Shown here in pieces: positions 1-8,088 of a stretch of DNA of 44,217 nucleotides; position 1 is the stretch's first letter; the number at the start of each line of letters is the position of its first letter. The stretch is from a virus: positions 1 to 44,217 of the IMG/VR virus record IMGVR_UViG_3300042430_002005, one strand, 5' to 3'. A program made the position numbers and the translations under genes. The notes beneath the pieces were generated by a model that worked only from the letters and a program-made list of their open reading frames with translations, ran no database searches and had not been told where the DNA came from.

Positions 1-109
1 TCTATTATAAGCGATACAATGGCGAATAGACACGCTACCTGAATACAGAGATAGCAAGTCGTACGGTATCAGTCGGGTTATTTCGATAAATTAGTAATTA
101 TGGAATAAG
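1..109. other. Unassigned left end
   Basis: No gene with a start codon is visible. Reading frame 2 is open from about 11 to a TAG near 94 and could be the tail end of a gene cut off by the window edge or a remnant, but I cannot assign it. I tried to fold a tRNA here because of the GC-richer patch around 30-90 and could not close acceptor and T arms. Confidence 0.4.
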
Positions 110-310
110 ATGAGCAAACAATCCAAACGATATTCCGCATTAGAAGCACTAGCCAATATAGTTATTGGTTCATTTACGTTGCAATTAGGCTTATACCCTA
201 TCTTGGGAATACCAGTAACAATCAATCAAAATATTATAATCACTTTGGTGTTTTTCCTTGCATCTTTCATTCGGGGTTATCTTATAAGAAGATTTTTTAA
301 TAATTTTTAA
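110..310 (+). CDS. small phage membrane protein (DUF7220-like)
   Basis: A 66-residue protein with a basic N-terminus, two predicted membrane spans (about residues 14-33 and 40-58) and a basic RRFF tail. This layout (SALEALANIVIG near the start, SFIRGYLIRR at the end) is what I recall of the small DUF7220 phage membrane proteins found near terminase genes. Its function is unknown. It is the first gene of the run that leads into the packaging genes. The start has an A-rich leader. The family match is from memory, not from a search. Confidence 0.6.
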   Translation: MSKQSKRYSALEALANIVIGSFTLQLGLYPILGIPVTINQNIIITLVFFLASFIRGYLIRRFFNNF

Positions 311-321
311 ACAAAAAAAAT

Positions 322-555
322 ATGAGTTTATTTTTAGCATTCGGATTGTTTATATTCGCAGTAGTACTAGCTTCTTTGGTTAGAGTTAGACAAATAGATG
401 AAATATTCTGTGAAATTGATAATTTAAAAAAAGAGATAGAGGAATTAAAAAAAGGTAAATATGAAATTTGTATAAAAGGCAAATATTTAGGTAAGTTTGA
501 AAAAGAAGTTGAAGCAATTGAATTTATAAAAAATTACAAAAATGATAAAGATTAA
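322..555 (+). CDS. single-span membrane protein with coiled coil
   Basis: A 77-residue protein. Residues 1-20 are a hydrophobic segment, which could be a membrane anchor or uncleaved signal. Residues about 26-50 are rich in Glu, Lys and Leu and look like a short coiled coil. The C-terminal part (KGKYLGKFEKEVEAIEFI) looks like a small folded unit. It follows the previous gene by 11 bases behind the usual A-run leader and its end overlaps the next reading frame. I do not recognise the family. A role at the membrane is inferred from the anchor only. Confidence 0.55.
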   Translation: MSLFLAFGLFIFAVVLASLVRVRQIDEIFCEIDNLKKEIEELKKGKYEICIKGKYLGKFEKEVEAIEFIKNYKNDKD

Positions 556-637
556 TCCTAGCAAAAGAAATGTTAATTTGCACACCGAACAAGGTATGCA
601 ATTACTTGAAACCTCTATTGATAAAGTCGGGGCATGA
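542..637 (+). pseudogene. ParB-like N-terminal remnant
   Basis: A 31-codon frame. Its text NVNLHTEQGMQLLETSIDKVGA matches, in my memory, the start of phage ParB/sulfiredoxin-like domains, where the sequence goes on as GRSI(L) and more. Here it stops at a TGA directly after the GA. The frame overlaps the preceding gene by 14 bases and the following fragment by four. It therefore looks like the first 30 residues of a longer DNA-modification protein cut short by deletion. It could still be expressed as a short peptide, but there is no sign of purpose. Confidence 0.5.
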
Positions 638-708
638 GTGTACCTCCAGTAATGACTGCACAAATAGCAAATCAAATAAAAATACAATGGTTAGATAAAA
701 TTAAGTAA
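634..708 (+). pseudogene. DNA methyltransferase C-terminal remnant
   Basis: A 24-codon frame beginning in an ATGA overlap with the ParB-like remnant. Its sequence SVPPVMTAQIANQIKIQWL resembles the last helix of DNA cytosine methyltransferases and related phage methylases, where a (N/R)SVPPxM motif starts the final helix. The two remnants together look like the two ends of a ParB-methyltransferase fusion, or of two neighbours, after an internal deletion and frame change. It ends one base before the small terminase gene. The identification rests on a short motif only. Confidence 0.45.
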
Positions 709-709
709 T

Positions 710-1186
710 ATGAAACCAAAAGACCGTCAGGATTGGATATTTAAAGAACTTGTAAAAGATAAAAACAAAACGTTTGGTGAAATGTTTAGCGATTATTTGG
801 TAACGTTTGGTAAACTTTCAGAGGTTACTTTTACTATTGACTGGAAAAAAGCCAACACAGCACATTTGGAGTACCGTGATGGAATTAAAAACAAAGTAAT
901 AGAAGCAAGTGCTAAAGAAGAAATAAAAGCCGTTAAAAAGGCTATTTTAAATAAACACGAAGCAATGGAAATTTTAACTGAAATTGCAATCGGCAAACCA
1001 AAAAAAGTTGAGGGAACAATCGTAATGCCAACGGCAAGCGAAAGGCGTGGCGCAATTGAAACGATGGCAAAGATTGAGGGCTGGAACGCTCCGACCAAAT
1101 CGGAAAACATAAATACAAACTTAAACCAAGATTTCAAAGGTTTTAATTTTTTGCCAGACGACCCAGACGATGCCGAAGCCGAATAA
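710..1186 (+). CDS. terS: terminase small subunit
   Basis: A 158-residue acidic-tailed protein directly upstream of, and overlapping by 17 bases, the large terminase gene. Position, size and overlap are those of a small terminase, the DNA-recognition part of the packaging motor. Residues about 60-125 contain helical basic segments (KKAILNKHEAMEIL and ASERRGAIETMAKIEG) as in other Bacteroidota phage small terminases that recognise the packaging site. The last residues (PDDPDDAEAE) are acidic and may contact the large subunit. I do not see a classical N-terminal HTH with confidence. Confidence 0.75.
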   Translation: MKPKDRQDWIFKELVKDKNKTFGEMFSDYLVTFGKLSEVTFTIDWKKANTAHLEYRDGIKNKVIEASAKEEIKAVKKAILNKHEAMEILTEIAIGKPKKVEGTIVMPTASERRGAIETMAKIEGWNAPTKSENINTNLNQDFKGFNFLPDDPDDAEAE

Positions 1187-2480
1187 AAAACAATACAAAG
1201 CCTATAAATTTCTAAAAGATAAAACTACCAAAATTATATTTTACGGTGGTGCAGCTGGTGGTGGTAAGTCGTGGCTAGGTGCAGAATGGTTAATGCAATG
1301 TTGTTTTAATTTGCCAAACTCTCGGTGGTTTATTGGTAGAAATAATTTAACCGATACAAGGGAATCGGTATTGGTTACTTTTAGAAAGGTAGCAAAAGCT
1401 CACAATTTTAGTGCTTATAAATATGCAGACAACAAAATTATATTTGAAAACGGTTCCGAAATATTATTTTTAGATTTGACTTTTTACCCACAAAAAGACC
1501 CTTTATTTGAACGTTTAGGCTCAAAGGAATATACAGGCGGCTGGATTGAAGAAGCTGGAGAAGTGCATCCTTTAGCGTTTGAAGTTTTAAAATCGAGAGT
1601 AGGTAGGCACTTGAATAAAGAGTTTGGAATAATTGGTAAAATATTAATTACAGCAAATCCAAAAAAAGGGTGGTTGTACAATCAATTTTACGAACCGAAT
1701 AAAAACGGAACTTTAAACGAAAATATAAAATTCATTCAGGCACTTGTTACAGATAACTTTGATGTAACGGAAGATTATATTGATAATCTAAAATCATTAA
1801 ACGATAGAGCTTTAAAAGAGCGGTTGTTGTTTGGTAATTGGGATTATGACGACAACCCAAATAGCTTAATTGATTATGATGCAGCAAATAACATATTTTC
1901 AAATACTTTTGTTATTGATGGAGAAAAATATATAACTGCAGATATTGCACGATTTGGCTCAGACCTTTGTGTTATTTATGTTTGGAGTGGATTGAAAATA
2001 ATTGAACGTACTACATTTGCAAAGTCGGACTTATTAACCGTACAACAAGCTATTATCGGTTTAAAAAATAAACATTCAGTTAAGAACTCAAATATAATTG
2101 TAGATGAAGACGGAGTAGGCGGTGGCGTTGTTGATAATTTAAAAGTCAAAGGATTTGTAAACAATTCAAGAGCAACCGAGGGAAACTATTATAATTTAAA
2201 AACTCAATGCGCTTATATTTTATCGGAACAAATAAGTAATATTTATTTTGATTGTGAAATTTCTGAAAATGATAAAAAGAAAATAGTTGATGAGTTAACC
2301 GTTTTGGAAACAAAAGGAATTGACGTTGACCAAAAATTAAGGATTAACGCTAAAGACGATATGAAAGTAAAAATAGGACGTTCGCCCGATGACTTGGATA
2401 ATTTTATAATGCGTATGTTTTTTCAAATTAAAAGAATAACAACAATTTCGGGTAGCTCTTCAAGCTCTTACATACGATGA
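1170..2480 (+). CDS. terL: terminase large subunit
   Basis: A 436-residue packaging ATPase-nuclease of the PBSX/Terminase_3-6 type. The Walker A motif GGAAGGGKS is at residues 26-34 and the likely Walker B with catalytic Glu is in GGWIEEAGEV near residue 125. The RNase H-like nuclease domain has its acidic residues in ITADIARFGSD (about 251-262), IIVDEDGVGGG (about 307) and DDLDNFIMR (about 406). The motor cuts genome units and drives them into the procapsid through the portal, whose gene lies some 14 kb downstream in this genome. Length is normal for the family. It overlaps the next gene by four bases (ATGA). Confidence 0.93.
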   Translation: MPKPNKKQYKAYKFLKDKTTKIIFYGGAAGGGKSWLGAEWLMQCCFNLPNSRWFIGRNNLTDTRESVLVTFRKVAKAHNFSAYKYADNKIIFENGSEILFLDLTFYPQKDPLFERLGSKEYTGGWIEEAGEVHPLAFEVLKSRVGRHLNKEFGIIGKILITANPKKGWLYNQFYEPNKNGTLNENIKFIQALVTDNFDVTEDYIDNLKSLNDRALKERLLFGNWDYDDNPNSLIDYDAANNIFSNTFVIDGEKYITADIARFGSDLCVIYVWSGLKIIERTTFAKSDLLTVQQAIIGLKNKHSVKNSNIIVDEDGVGGGVVDNLKVKGFVNNSRATEGNYYNLKTQCAYILSEQISNIYFDCEISENDKKKIVDELTVLETKGIDVDQKLRINAKDDMKVKIGRSPDDLDNFIMRMFFQIKRITTISGSSSSSYIR

Positions 2481-3007
2481 TAACAAACAAAACAACTTTA
2501 TCCGAGTTCCTGCAAAGCGATGCCGATATTGAAATACTTTTCGATTTGCTTATCGCTAATAACACCTACAAGTCAAAAGATTTAGTTCTACAGCCTTTTC
2601 AGAACGTTATGGATATAGTGGCGAGCCTAAACAGTAATGATATTGTAAATGCGGTCGTAATGGCTTCGGGAATTAAACGAAAGAAACTATTAAAATCAAA
2701 CTCAAATGATTTCCTGCAATACCTAAAATGGCTCGTCGAACAATCGAAAATCATAAACAACTTATTCAGTTCATTGTCCGTTGATTCTTTTGATGAAGAT
2801 TCAATGATGTTGCAAGCCTCAGGGGTTGACAAGCTTAACAGGTACAACGAAATAATGATTTATTACAACATTGATAAAAACCCAACCGCTTGGGATTCAA
2901 TAGGCAAAATGAGTTTTTCTACTATCTTTACAAAACTTTCAATTGATAAGGATATTTCGGAAATTCAAAAAAACTATAATCAAATGGTTAAAAGAAAAAA
3001 TAAATAA
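2477..3007 (+). CDS. unknown phage protein after terminase
   Basis: A 176-residue, largely helical protein with no Cys and no visible membrane span. It starts in a four-base overlap with the terminase gene, so it is probably translated with it. Position between terminase and tail genes, and its acidic helical character, would fit a tail assembly chaperone or another morphogenesis factor, but I see no slippery frameshift signal and no family motif. I treat it as an uncharacterised member of the late operon. Confidence 0.7.
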   Translation: MITNKTTLSEFLQSDADIEILFDLLIANNTYKSKDLVLQPFQNVMDIVASLNSNDIVNAVVMASGIKRKKLLKSNSNDFLQYLKWLVEQSKIINNLFSSLSVDSFDEDSMMLQASGVDKLNRYNEIMIYYNIDKNPTAWDSIGKMSFSTIFTKLSIDKDISEIQKNYNQMVKRKNK

Positions 3008-3034
3008 GTAAATTTGTAAAAAATAATACAAGCT

Positions 3035-3244
3035 ATGCTAGATATTGGTAGAGGCGCAACTAAAGAAGAAATTCACACAATAAAAAGACTAGGACCAACA
3101 AGAGCTTTTAGTAAAATTGTAACCGTTAAAGGTGTGCCTAGAGATGAGTTTTGGATGGGCTTTTTAGAAACTGTTACGGATGAAGAAATTTATTTGGCAG
3201 TTGAGAAAAAAGGCGGCAAAAGAGAAGATATAATAATACACTAA
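3035..3244 (+). CDS. small unknown protein
   Basis: A 69-residue protein of mixed charge with a Lys/Glu-rich C-terminal half (LAVEKKGGKREDIIIH). The opening LDIGRGATKEEI is hydrophilic, so there is no signal peptide. It has an A-rich leader (AAAATAATACAAGCT before ATG) and sits 27 bases after the previous gene. No family recognised. The run of the same-strand late genes is the only functional context. Confidence 0.55.
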   Translation: MLDIGRGATKEEIHTIKRLGPTRAFSKIVTVKGVPRDEFWMGFLETVTDEEIYLAVEKKGGKREDIIIH

Positions 3245-3246
3245 AT

Positions 3247-3720
3247 ATGATAGACTTTTTTGAAAATTTAGTAACCGATTGGAACGACGAAGAAAAATGC
3301 GGGTTATGCTGGAAGTTCTTTGGAGCGGGCAGGAAAGACTACGCTAATTTAATCCAGCACGACACTTGTTGTGTAGCGGTTATCTTAACAGGGTTCGGCA
3401 GCCGATACGGTTACACCCGTAATCAATTCGATTTGCCTACAAAGGAATATTGCGAAGATTGGTTTGAGTTGGTTGTCGGAGTTCCTTCAAGTTTAGATTT
3501 ATCGTTCTACAATGAAGTATCAGACGATTTTAAAGAAACGTCTAAGTACAAGCAATACATACAGCCTATCATTGATTGTTTAGGTTGCGGAATTGAAATT
3601 GAATGTAATGAACAAGGGTATGAAATAATGGAGTGGTCTTGGGAATTGGTGTTGAATTACCAAGATTATAATATTGACGGGATTAGGGTAAGAGGTAAAC
3701 TAAAAAAATATAAAAATTAG
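3247..3720 (+). CDS. unknown late protein, Cys-containing
   Basis: A 157-residue protein with paired cysteines (CGLCWKFFG near residue 18, CLGCGIEIEC near 115) that could bind a metal. It has many aromatic residues. The local base composition is a little richer in G and C than its neighbours. In Bacteroidota phages such proteins often lie among neck and tail genes, but I cannot name a family. The two-base gap to the upstream gene and two-base gap to the downstream gene place it within one transcript. Confidence 0.65.
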   Translation: MIDFFENLVTDWNDEEKCGLCWKFFGAGRKDYANLIQHDTCCVAVILTGFGSRYGYTRNQFDLPTKEYCEDWFELVVGVPSSLDLSFYNEVSDDFKETSKYKQYIQPIIDCLGCGIEIECNEQGYEIMEWSWELVLNYQDYNIDGIRVRGKLKKYKN

Positions 3721-3722
3721 CC

Positions 3723-3947
3723 ATGGAATATTTAACAAAAGATGAGTTTTTAAAATTAAACGAAACAGAACAATTTGAATATATTGAAGCACAACAAAAA
3801 AGAGTAAAATATATTTTGGTAAAACATAAAGAGAAATTACAAAAGTCTTTATTAAAAGAAAAAAAATATATAAAATATATTTTATTTAAAATTTTATGTT
3901 TTTTTGACAAAGATTTTTACAATAAAGTTCTTTTTGCTCAATATTAA
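3723..3947 (+). CDS. small basic protein
   Basis: A 74-residue protein with an acidic first half (KDEFLKLNETEQFEYIEAQ) and a very Lys-rich second half ending in hydrophobic and aromatic residues. The C-terminus (FKILCFFDKDFYNKVLFAQY) may be amphipathic. The leader TTAGCC before its ATG is repeated before the next small gene (AAAAATTAGCCATGGAA at both sites), which suggests a shared initiation signal or a duplication. No family recognised. Confidence 0.5.
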   Translation: MEYLTKDEFLKLNETEQFEYIEAQQKRVKYILVKHKEKLQKSLLKEKKYIKYILFKILCFFDKDFYNKVLFAQY

Positions 3948-3961
3948 AATAAAAATTAGCC

Positions 3962-4138
3962 ATGGAAAAAAATTGTGAAAATTGCAAGCATTGGGGACAA
4001 TTAATTGCTAAAGAATTTAGACGTTGTTTAAAAAGTAAAATGGCAGATAGCCCTATGTACAGCGGTTGCGGACTGAACACAAAAAAAGATTTCGGATGCA
4101 AATTGTTTGAAGAAAAAATAAAAGATGCAAATTCCTGA
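3962..4138 (+). CDS. small zinc-ribbon-like protein
   Basis: A 58-residue frame starting MEKNCENCKHWG with an AAAATTAGCC leader identical to that of the gene before it. Cysteines occur as C-x2-C near residues 5-8 and singly near 23, 39 and 48 (RRC, SGCGL, GCKLF). Small proteins with this pattern (CxxCxxW, then SPMYSGCGL) are common in Bacteroidota phages and look like zinc-binding domains. It overlaps the next gene by 14 bases. Function unknown. Confidence 0.65.
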   Translation: MEKNCENCKHWGQLIAKEFRRCLKSKMADSPMYSGCGLNTKKDFGCKLFEEKIKDANS

Positions 4139-4568
4139 TGCGAAATTTGAAGAAATACTAAACGAGGTTATTCGTTTGTTCTTAATTCCAAAACATAAAG
4201 AGTTAGGAATGGAAGCTACAGGCGAGTGGATTAATAGTTTAGAAAGCAAAGGGAACGTTATCCGAGGGCGAAAATACACGGAGCAGTTGGTTTATGGAAG
4301 GGAAGCAGGAAAAGCCCCTCCGATTGCACCATTAGAAAATTGGGTTAATGCAAAGTTTGGAATAACAGGAAAACAAGCTACATCCTTTGCTTTTGCAATT
4401 TCTAAAAAAATAGCCAAGGAAGGTACTAGCTGGCATCAAAAAGGAGGCTCGGATTTATTAGAGGTTTTGGAAACAAGACAGGTTTTGGAATTTATAAACT
4501 CAAAATTATCAAGGTATTTTCAAACTGAAATTAGCCTACAAATTATTAGAAACTTGCAGGAGTTATGA
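4125..4568 (+). CDS. neck/tail-completion protein, HK97 gp10-like
   Basis: A 147-residue protein whose pattern (ATGEWINSLE, then GREAGKAPPIAPLENWV, then FAFAISKKIAKEG and WHQKGG) resembles the HK97 gp10 family of head-tail joining or tail completion proteins, in which an Ile-Arg-rich loop and the KxGT element are typical. The APP-IAPLENWV segment is the most recognisable part. It overlaps the following gene by four bases. If correct, it caps the tail end that docks on the head. The match is from memory. Confidence 0.6.
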   Translation: MQIPDAKFEEILNEVIRLFLIPKHKELGMEATGEWINSLESKGNVIRGRKYTEQLVYGREAGKAPPIAPLENWVNAKFGITGKQATSFAFAISKKIAKEGTSWHQKGGSDLLEVLETRQVLEFINSKLSRYFQTEISLQIIRNLQEL

Positions 4569-4768
4569 ATATAAAGATTTTCAAATATGTAAACGGTAGG
4601 TTTGTTTGGTGGTGGACAAAGCACCCAGTTAAAACTGAAAAGTTTTTTGGCTACAAGAAAAGAAAATACGCCATTGATTCAGATAATTTCGGAGTAGATG
4701 CAACTATTGAAAATTTTTTAAGTGGCAAAATTTCTTTAATGGCGCTAATTCAAAAGAATACTATATGA
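4565..4768 (+). CDS. small unknown tail-module protein
   Basis: A 67-residue basic protein rich in aromatic residues (RFVWWWTKHP near the start, then FFGYKKRKYAI). Four-base overlaps with both neighbours show tight translational coupling within the tail module. No signal peptide. No family recognised. A structural or assembly role is inferred from context only. Confidence 0.55.
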   Translation: MNIKIFKYVNGRFVWWWTKHPVKTEKFFGYKKRKYAIDSDNFGVDATIENFLSGKISLMALIQKNTI

Positions 4769-5679
4769 CAATTACAGGATTAGAAAATAATTACTACCTA
4801 ATAAACAATTCTATTAATTTATTGATTAATGGATTTGCTTCGACAGTATCTTATTTAGAAATTAAGGTAACAAATACCAATACTCTAAAAATTGCAAACA
4901 TTCGAATTTACCCTATTTTAGATGTTTTTAAAATAGATATTTCAAAGATTATAAAGTCAACTTTTGATGCTCCATCCTATCCGGATGTTAGTAAAAATAT
5001 GAACACTATTTCTATTGATTTTAAAACTTATTTTGCAAATAATACAAATTCGACAACTACAATAACTAAACAATATATTCGTGGGGGTAACTTTCTTGGA
5101 GTTTACCCCGACTGCTTAAGAACTAAACAGAATTATCTTAGCCAAGGAGATATTATAAGCACATTGATTACAAACACTATGCCTTGCTGGAGATGTGATT
5201 TAGAAAGTTCAGCAAATCTTTCCACTCAAAAAAGTCCAAAGATTAACGGTGCAGTATATGAACTTACCGACACTATTACAGAATGCTTTGACGTCCCGTG
5301 TAAAGGAATGAGGGTTATATTTCTAAACCAGTATGGCACTTATTCGGGCTGGTATTTTAACAATTACGAAATAAACGACAAGACCAAGCATACTGACTTT
5401 ATTGACAAATTCGATACGCTTTTTAATAACGATAATTTTAACGACTTAGGAAGCACTGTCACAACTAGTATCACGGTTAAGGATTCAGTCCCTATTATAT
5501 TTAATGAATTAATTAGGCATTTGATTTTATCTCAAGAAGTTTATATAATTGAAAATAATAATTATATAAAAGTAATTGCCAACGATTCAAAATGGAACTT
5601 CAATAGTAGAGAGAAGACATATAAACATTCAATTACTTTTGATTATTTGGACGTAATTAATCCTTCTGATTTATGTTAG
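4765..5679 (+). CDS. putative tail/baseplate protein
   Basis: A 304-residue protein rich in Asn, Thr, Ile and Tyr with alternating hydrophobic residues, the look of a beta-rich virion protein. Cys residues are clustered in its centre (CLRTKQ, PCWRCDL, ECFDVPCKG). It precedes, and overlaps by seven bases, a very large tail protein and the tape measure, the position of distal tail components in siphoviruses. I do not see a defined family motif. The Asn-rich N-terminal domain (residues 1-100) may be an attachment domain to the tail tube. Confidence 0.55.
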   Translation: MTITGLENNYYLINNSINLLINGFASTVSYLEIKVTNTNTLKIANIRIYPILDVFKIDISKIIKSTFDAPSYPDVSKNMNTISIDFKTYFANNTNSTTTITKQYIRGGNFLGVYPDCLRTKQNYLSQGDIISTLITNTMPCWRCDLESSANLSTQKSPKINGAVYELTDTITECFDVPCKGMRVIFLNQYGTYSGWYFNNYEINDKTKHTDFIDKFDTLFNNDNFNDLGSTVTTSITVKDSVPIIFNELIRHLILSQEVYIIENNNYIKVIANDSKWNFNSREKTYKHSITFDYLDVINPSDLC

Positions 5680-8078
5680 TAATTATTGTAAATAATAGTT
5701 TTGAGCTAGAAGTTCCTGATGAAACAATAACCTACAATTTACAGGTTAATGACATTTCAGAACTAAAAAGCAGGCAATGTAATTATACTAATTCATTTTC
5801 TATTCCAAAATCAAGAGCAAATGTAAATTTCTTTAACCAGTTAGGATTTGTTGGGGATATTTCTAACTTTCCGTACGAAAAGGTAAATGTTGATTTGCTT
5901 GAAGACGGTGTTTTATTGTGTAGAAATGGCTGGCTCGATATCCAAGAAACAGCCAAGGAATATAAATTGAATATTCGAGACGGTTCGATCGATATTTTTA
6001 AAGCTATTGAAAATAAAACATTTGGCGATGATGTTGATTTGTCTGAAATCAATCACCAAAGAAATGTAGCTACTGTAATTGGAAGCTTCACAAATGATAA
6101 TTACAGATACATAGTCAATGACTATGGAGGTAAAACGCATTTAGAAAACGAAACTAAAGTAAACATTGATTACTTAGTGCCGTCGGTAAGATATAAATAC
6201 CTTTGGAATAAGATATTTTCTACTTTTGGATTTAATTATATTGGGGATATTTTTGATAAAACTGATTTTGATGATTTATGGGTAACTTTTCCAAAAGGAA
6301 TAGGAAACTTAGACGATAATGTAGAGTTGTATGCCGAATTATCTAAGAATTTTGGTAGTGGTGTATTTTTTAACGAGCGTTTACCTTTTCCAACGATTAA
6401 TGTTTTGAAAGGAACAGTAGATTTAAACCGCACTTATATTATACCTGAAACAGAAAGATATAAAATTGAAGCTCAAATATTTTCAAAAGGTGTGGATTAT
6501 TTTGACAAATACGGCTTTTATATTTTTGTAAATGGTGTTATACAAGGATTTTGGGAATATGGAGAGCTAGCGACAAAATATCTATCACTAAACGAGGGAG
6601 ATAGTATATGGGTTTGCCCAGGAAAAGCTGGTGAATTTTTTGCTCGAGGTGGGGTTGGATTTTCCACTACAGAAACGGAATCAAATACAAAGTCTTTTTT
6701 AAGAATTTCAAAAATTAACGGATCAGTTCCTTTTTCAGAAGAGCTTAAAAATTTAAAAATAACAGATTTTTTTAAAGAAACTTTGATTTTATTCGGATTG
6801 ACAATTTTTTTGGATAAAGACAATAATTATATTTTTAAAACATTTGATGAGAGATTGAAGTCAGATGTAGTAGATTGGAGCGATAAATATATTGAAAGAA
6901 CTTCTGAAACATACACGCCAAAAACATACGGACAAAAAAATATTTTCAATCATAAATATTCTAAAGAAAACGAACAATACAATGATGGTTATTTTTATAT
7001 TTTAAATAAAAACATAGAAGAATCAAAATCAGCAAACTCTTCTATTTTTTATTCGTCTGAAAAAGATTTTGTAAACTTTAAATTGACGGCAACGCATAGC
7101 GAGGTAGTTTTACCAAATCTTTTATGGGAAAAACAAATAAGTGAAAACACAGGGAATCAAGAAATAAAATACAAAGAGCTTTCAAATAGATTTCAGTTAA
7201 TCCGAGATAAGAGAATTGACATTTCTACTGATTTTAAAAGCGAGTTGTTAAACCAAGAAAATAGGGCTGATTACATTCCAGTTGCATATCATTACTTTAC
7301 AACATACAAAGATTTTGTGCCAAAATATTACAACAATATTAAATTACTATTAGACAATTTCAGGCTTCACAAAATTAAATTAAATTTAAAATCAATAGAC
7401 ATTCACAATTTAGATTTTGATAAAATATACTATTTTGAGCAGGAGCAAAACTATTATTTTTTAAATAAATTAACGTACAAGTCGGGTAAAACAACAAATG
7501 CTGAATTCTACAGAGTTAGAAAAACAATCGCTCAGGATATCATTTGCACAGTTCCGTCTTTGACTTTGATAATTTTAATAAGTCCGACAAATTTTCAATT
7601 AAATGGCTCTTGGTCTTCCGATATATACTTAGAGTATTCAATAGATGGGGGTTTAAATTATGTTAGAACACCGACAGTTTACCCACAAGGAAGCACATTA
7701 AATACAAGCGAACTTCCTAGCGGATTAAATTTTAAGGTTAGACTTGTAGCGGTATGCGACGAGGCACTAATTAGCAGTTTTTTGAATTACGAAGCGGTAA
7801 TTGTCCCGACTGTTTATCAATTTGAATTTGGATATGGCAGTAGTTCAGGTCCAGGTGGTAGTATATACGTATGTGATTTACCTAATACTGGAAGTATTTT
7901 TTATTCCTTAGATTCAGTATTAGTAATTGGAAGTAAAGTGTATGTAGATTCCGCTTTGACTACTCCAGTATTTGGAGGAGTAATTGGATTCCCAGCTCCG
8001 TGGTATAAATCGGGCAATAAAGTATATAAATTCATGGGACCAATCGATGGAATAAACGAAATTAATGAATGCAGTTAA
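5673..8078 (+). CDS. large tail protein (hub/baseplate candidate)
   Basis: An 801-residue protein. Its N-terminal 150 residues (ELEVPDETITYNLQVND, then NYTNSFSIPKSRANV, then LLEDGVLLCRNGWLDI) match a large tail protein type that I know from many Bacteroidota phages, usually next to the tape measure. Residues about 640-730 look like a fibronectin-like beta sandwich (TNFQLNGSWSSDIYLEYSIDGG). The C-terminal 80 residues are Gly/Ser-rich and read like a variable surface domain. Role inferred: baseplate hub or receptor-proximal tail component at the tip. Confidence 0.65.
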   Translation: MLVIIVNNSFELEVPDETITYNLQVNDISELKSRQCNYTNSFSIPKSRANVNFFNQLGFVGDISNFPYEKVNVDLLEDGVLLCRNGWLDIQETAKEYKLNIRDGSIDIFKAIENKTFGDDVDLSEINHQRNVATVIGSFTNDNYRYIVNDYGGKTHLENETKVNIDYLVPSVRYKYLWNKIFSTFGFNYIGDIFDKTDFDDLWVTFPKGIGNLDDNVELYAELSKNFGSGVFFNERLPFPTINVLKGTVDLNRTYIIPETERYKIEAQIFSKGVDYFDKYGFYIFVNGVIQGFWEYGELATKYLSLNEGDSIWVCPGKAGEFFARGGVGFSTTETESNTKSFLRISKINGSVPFSEELKNLKITDFFKETLILFGLTIFLDKDNNYIFKTFDERLKSDVVDWSDKYIERTSETYTPKTYGQKNIFNHKYSKENEQYNDGYFYILNKNIEESKSANSSIFYSSEKDFVNFKLTATHSEVVLPNLLWEKQISENTGNQEIKYKELSNRFQLIRDKRIDISTDFKSELLNQENRADYIPVAYHYFTTYKDFVPKYYNNIKLLLDNFRLHKIKLNLKSIDIHNLDFDKIYYFEQEQNYYFLNKLTYKSGKTTNAEFYRVRKTIAQDIICTVPSLTLIILISPTNFQLNGSWSSDIYLEYSIDGGLNYVRTPTVYPQGSTLNTSELPSGLNFKVRLVAVCDEALISSFLNYEAVIVPTVYQFEFGYGSSSGPGGSIYVCDLPNTGSIFYSLDSVLVIGSKVYVDSALTTPVFGGVIGFPAPWYKSGNKVYKFMGPIDGINEINECS

Positions 8079-8088
8079 AAAATAAAAT

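Noticed and set aside
1-109. Possible tRNA at the left end
   Set aside because: The GC-richer patch and TC-like text did not allow an acceptor stem and T arm to be paired.
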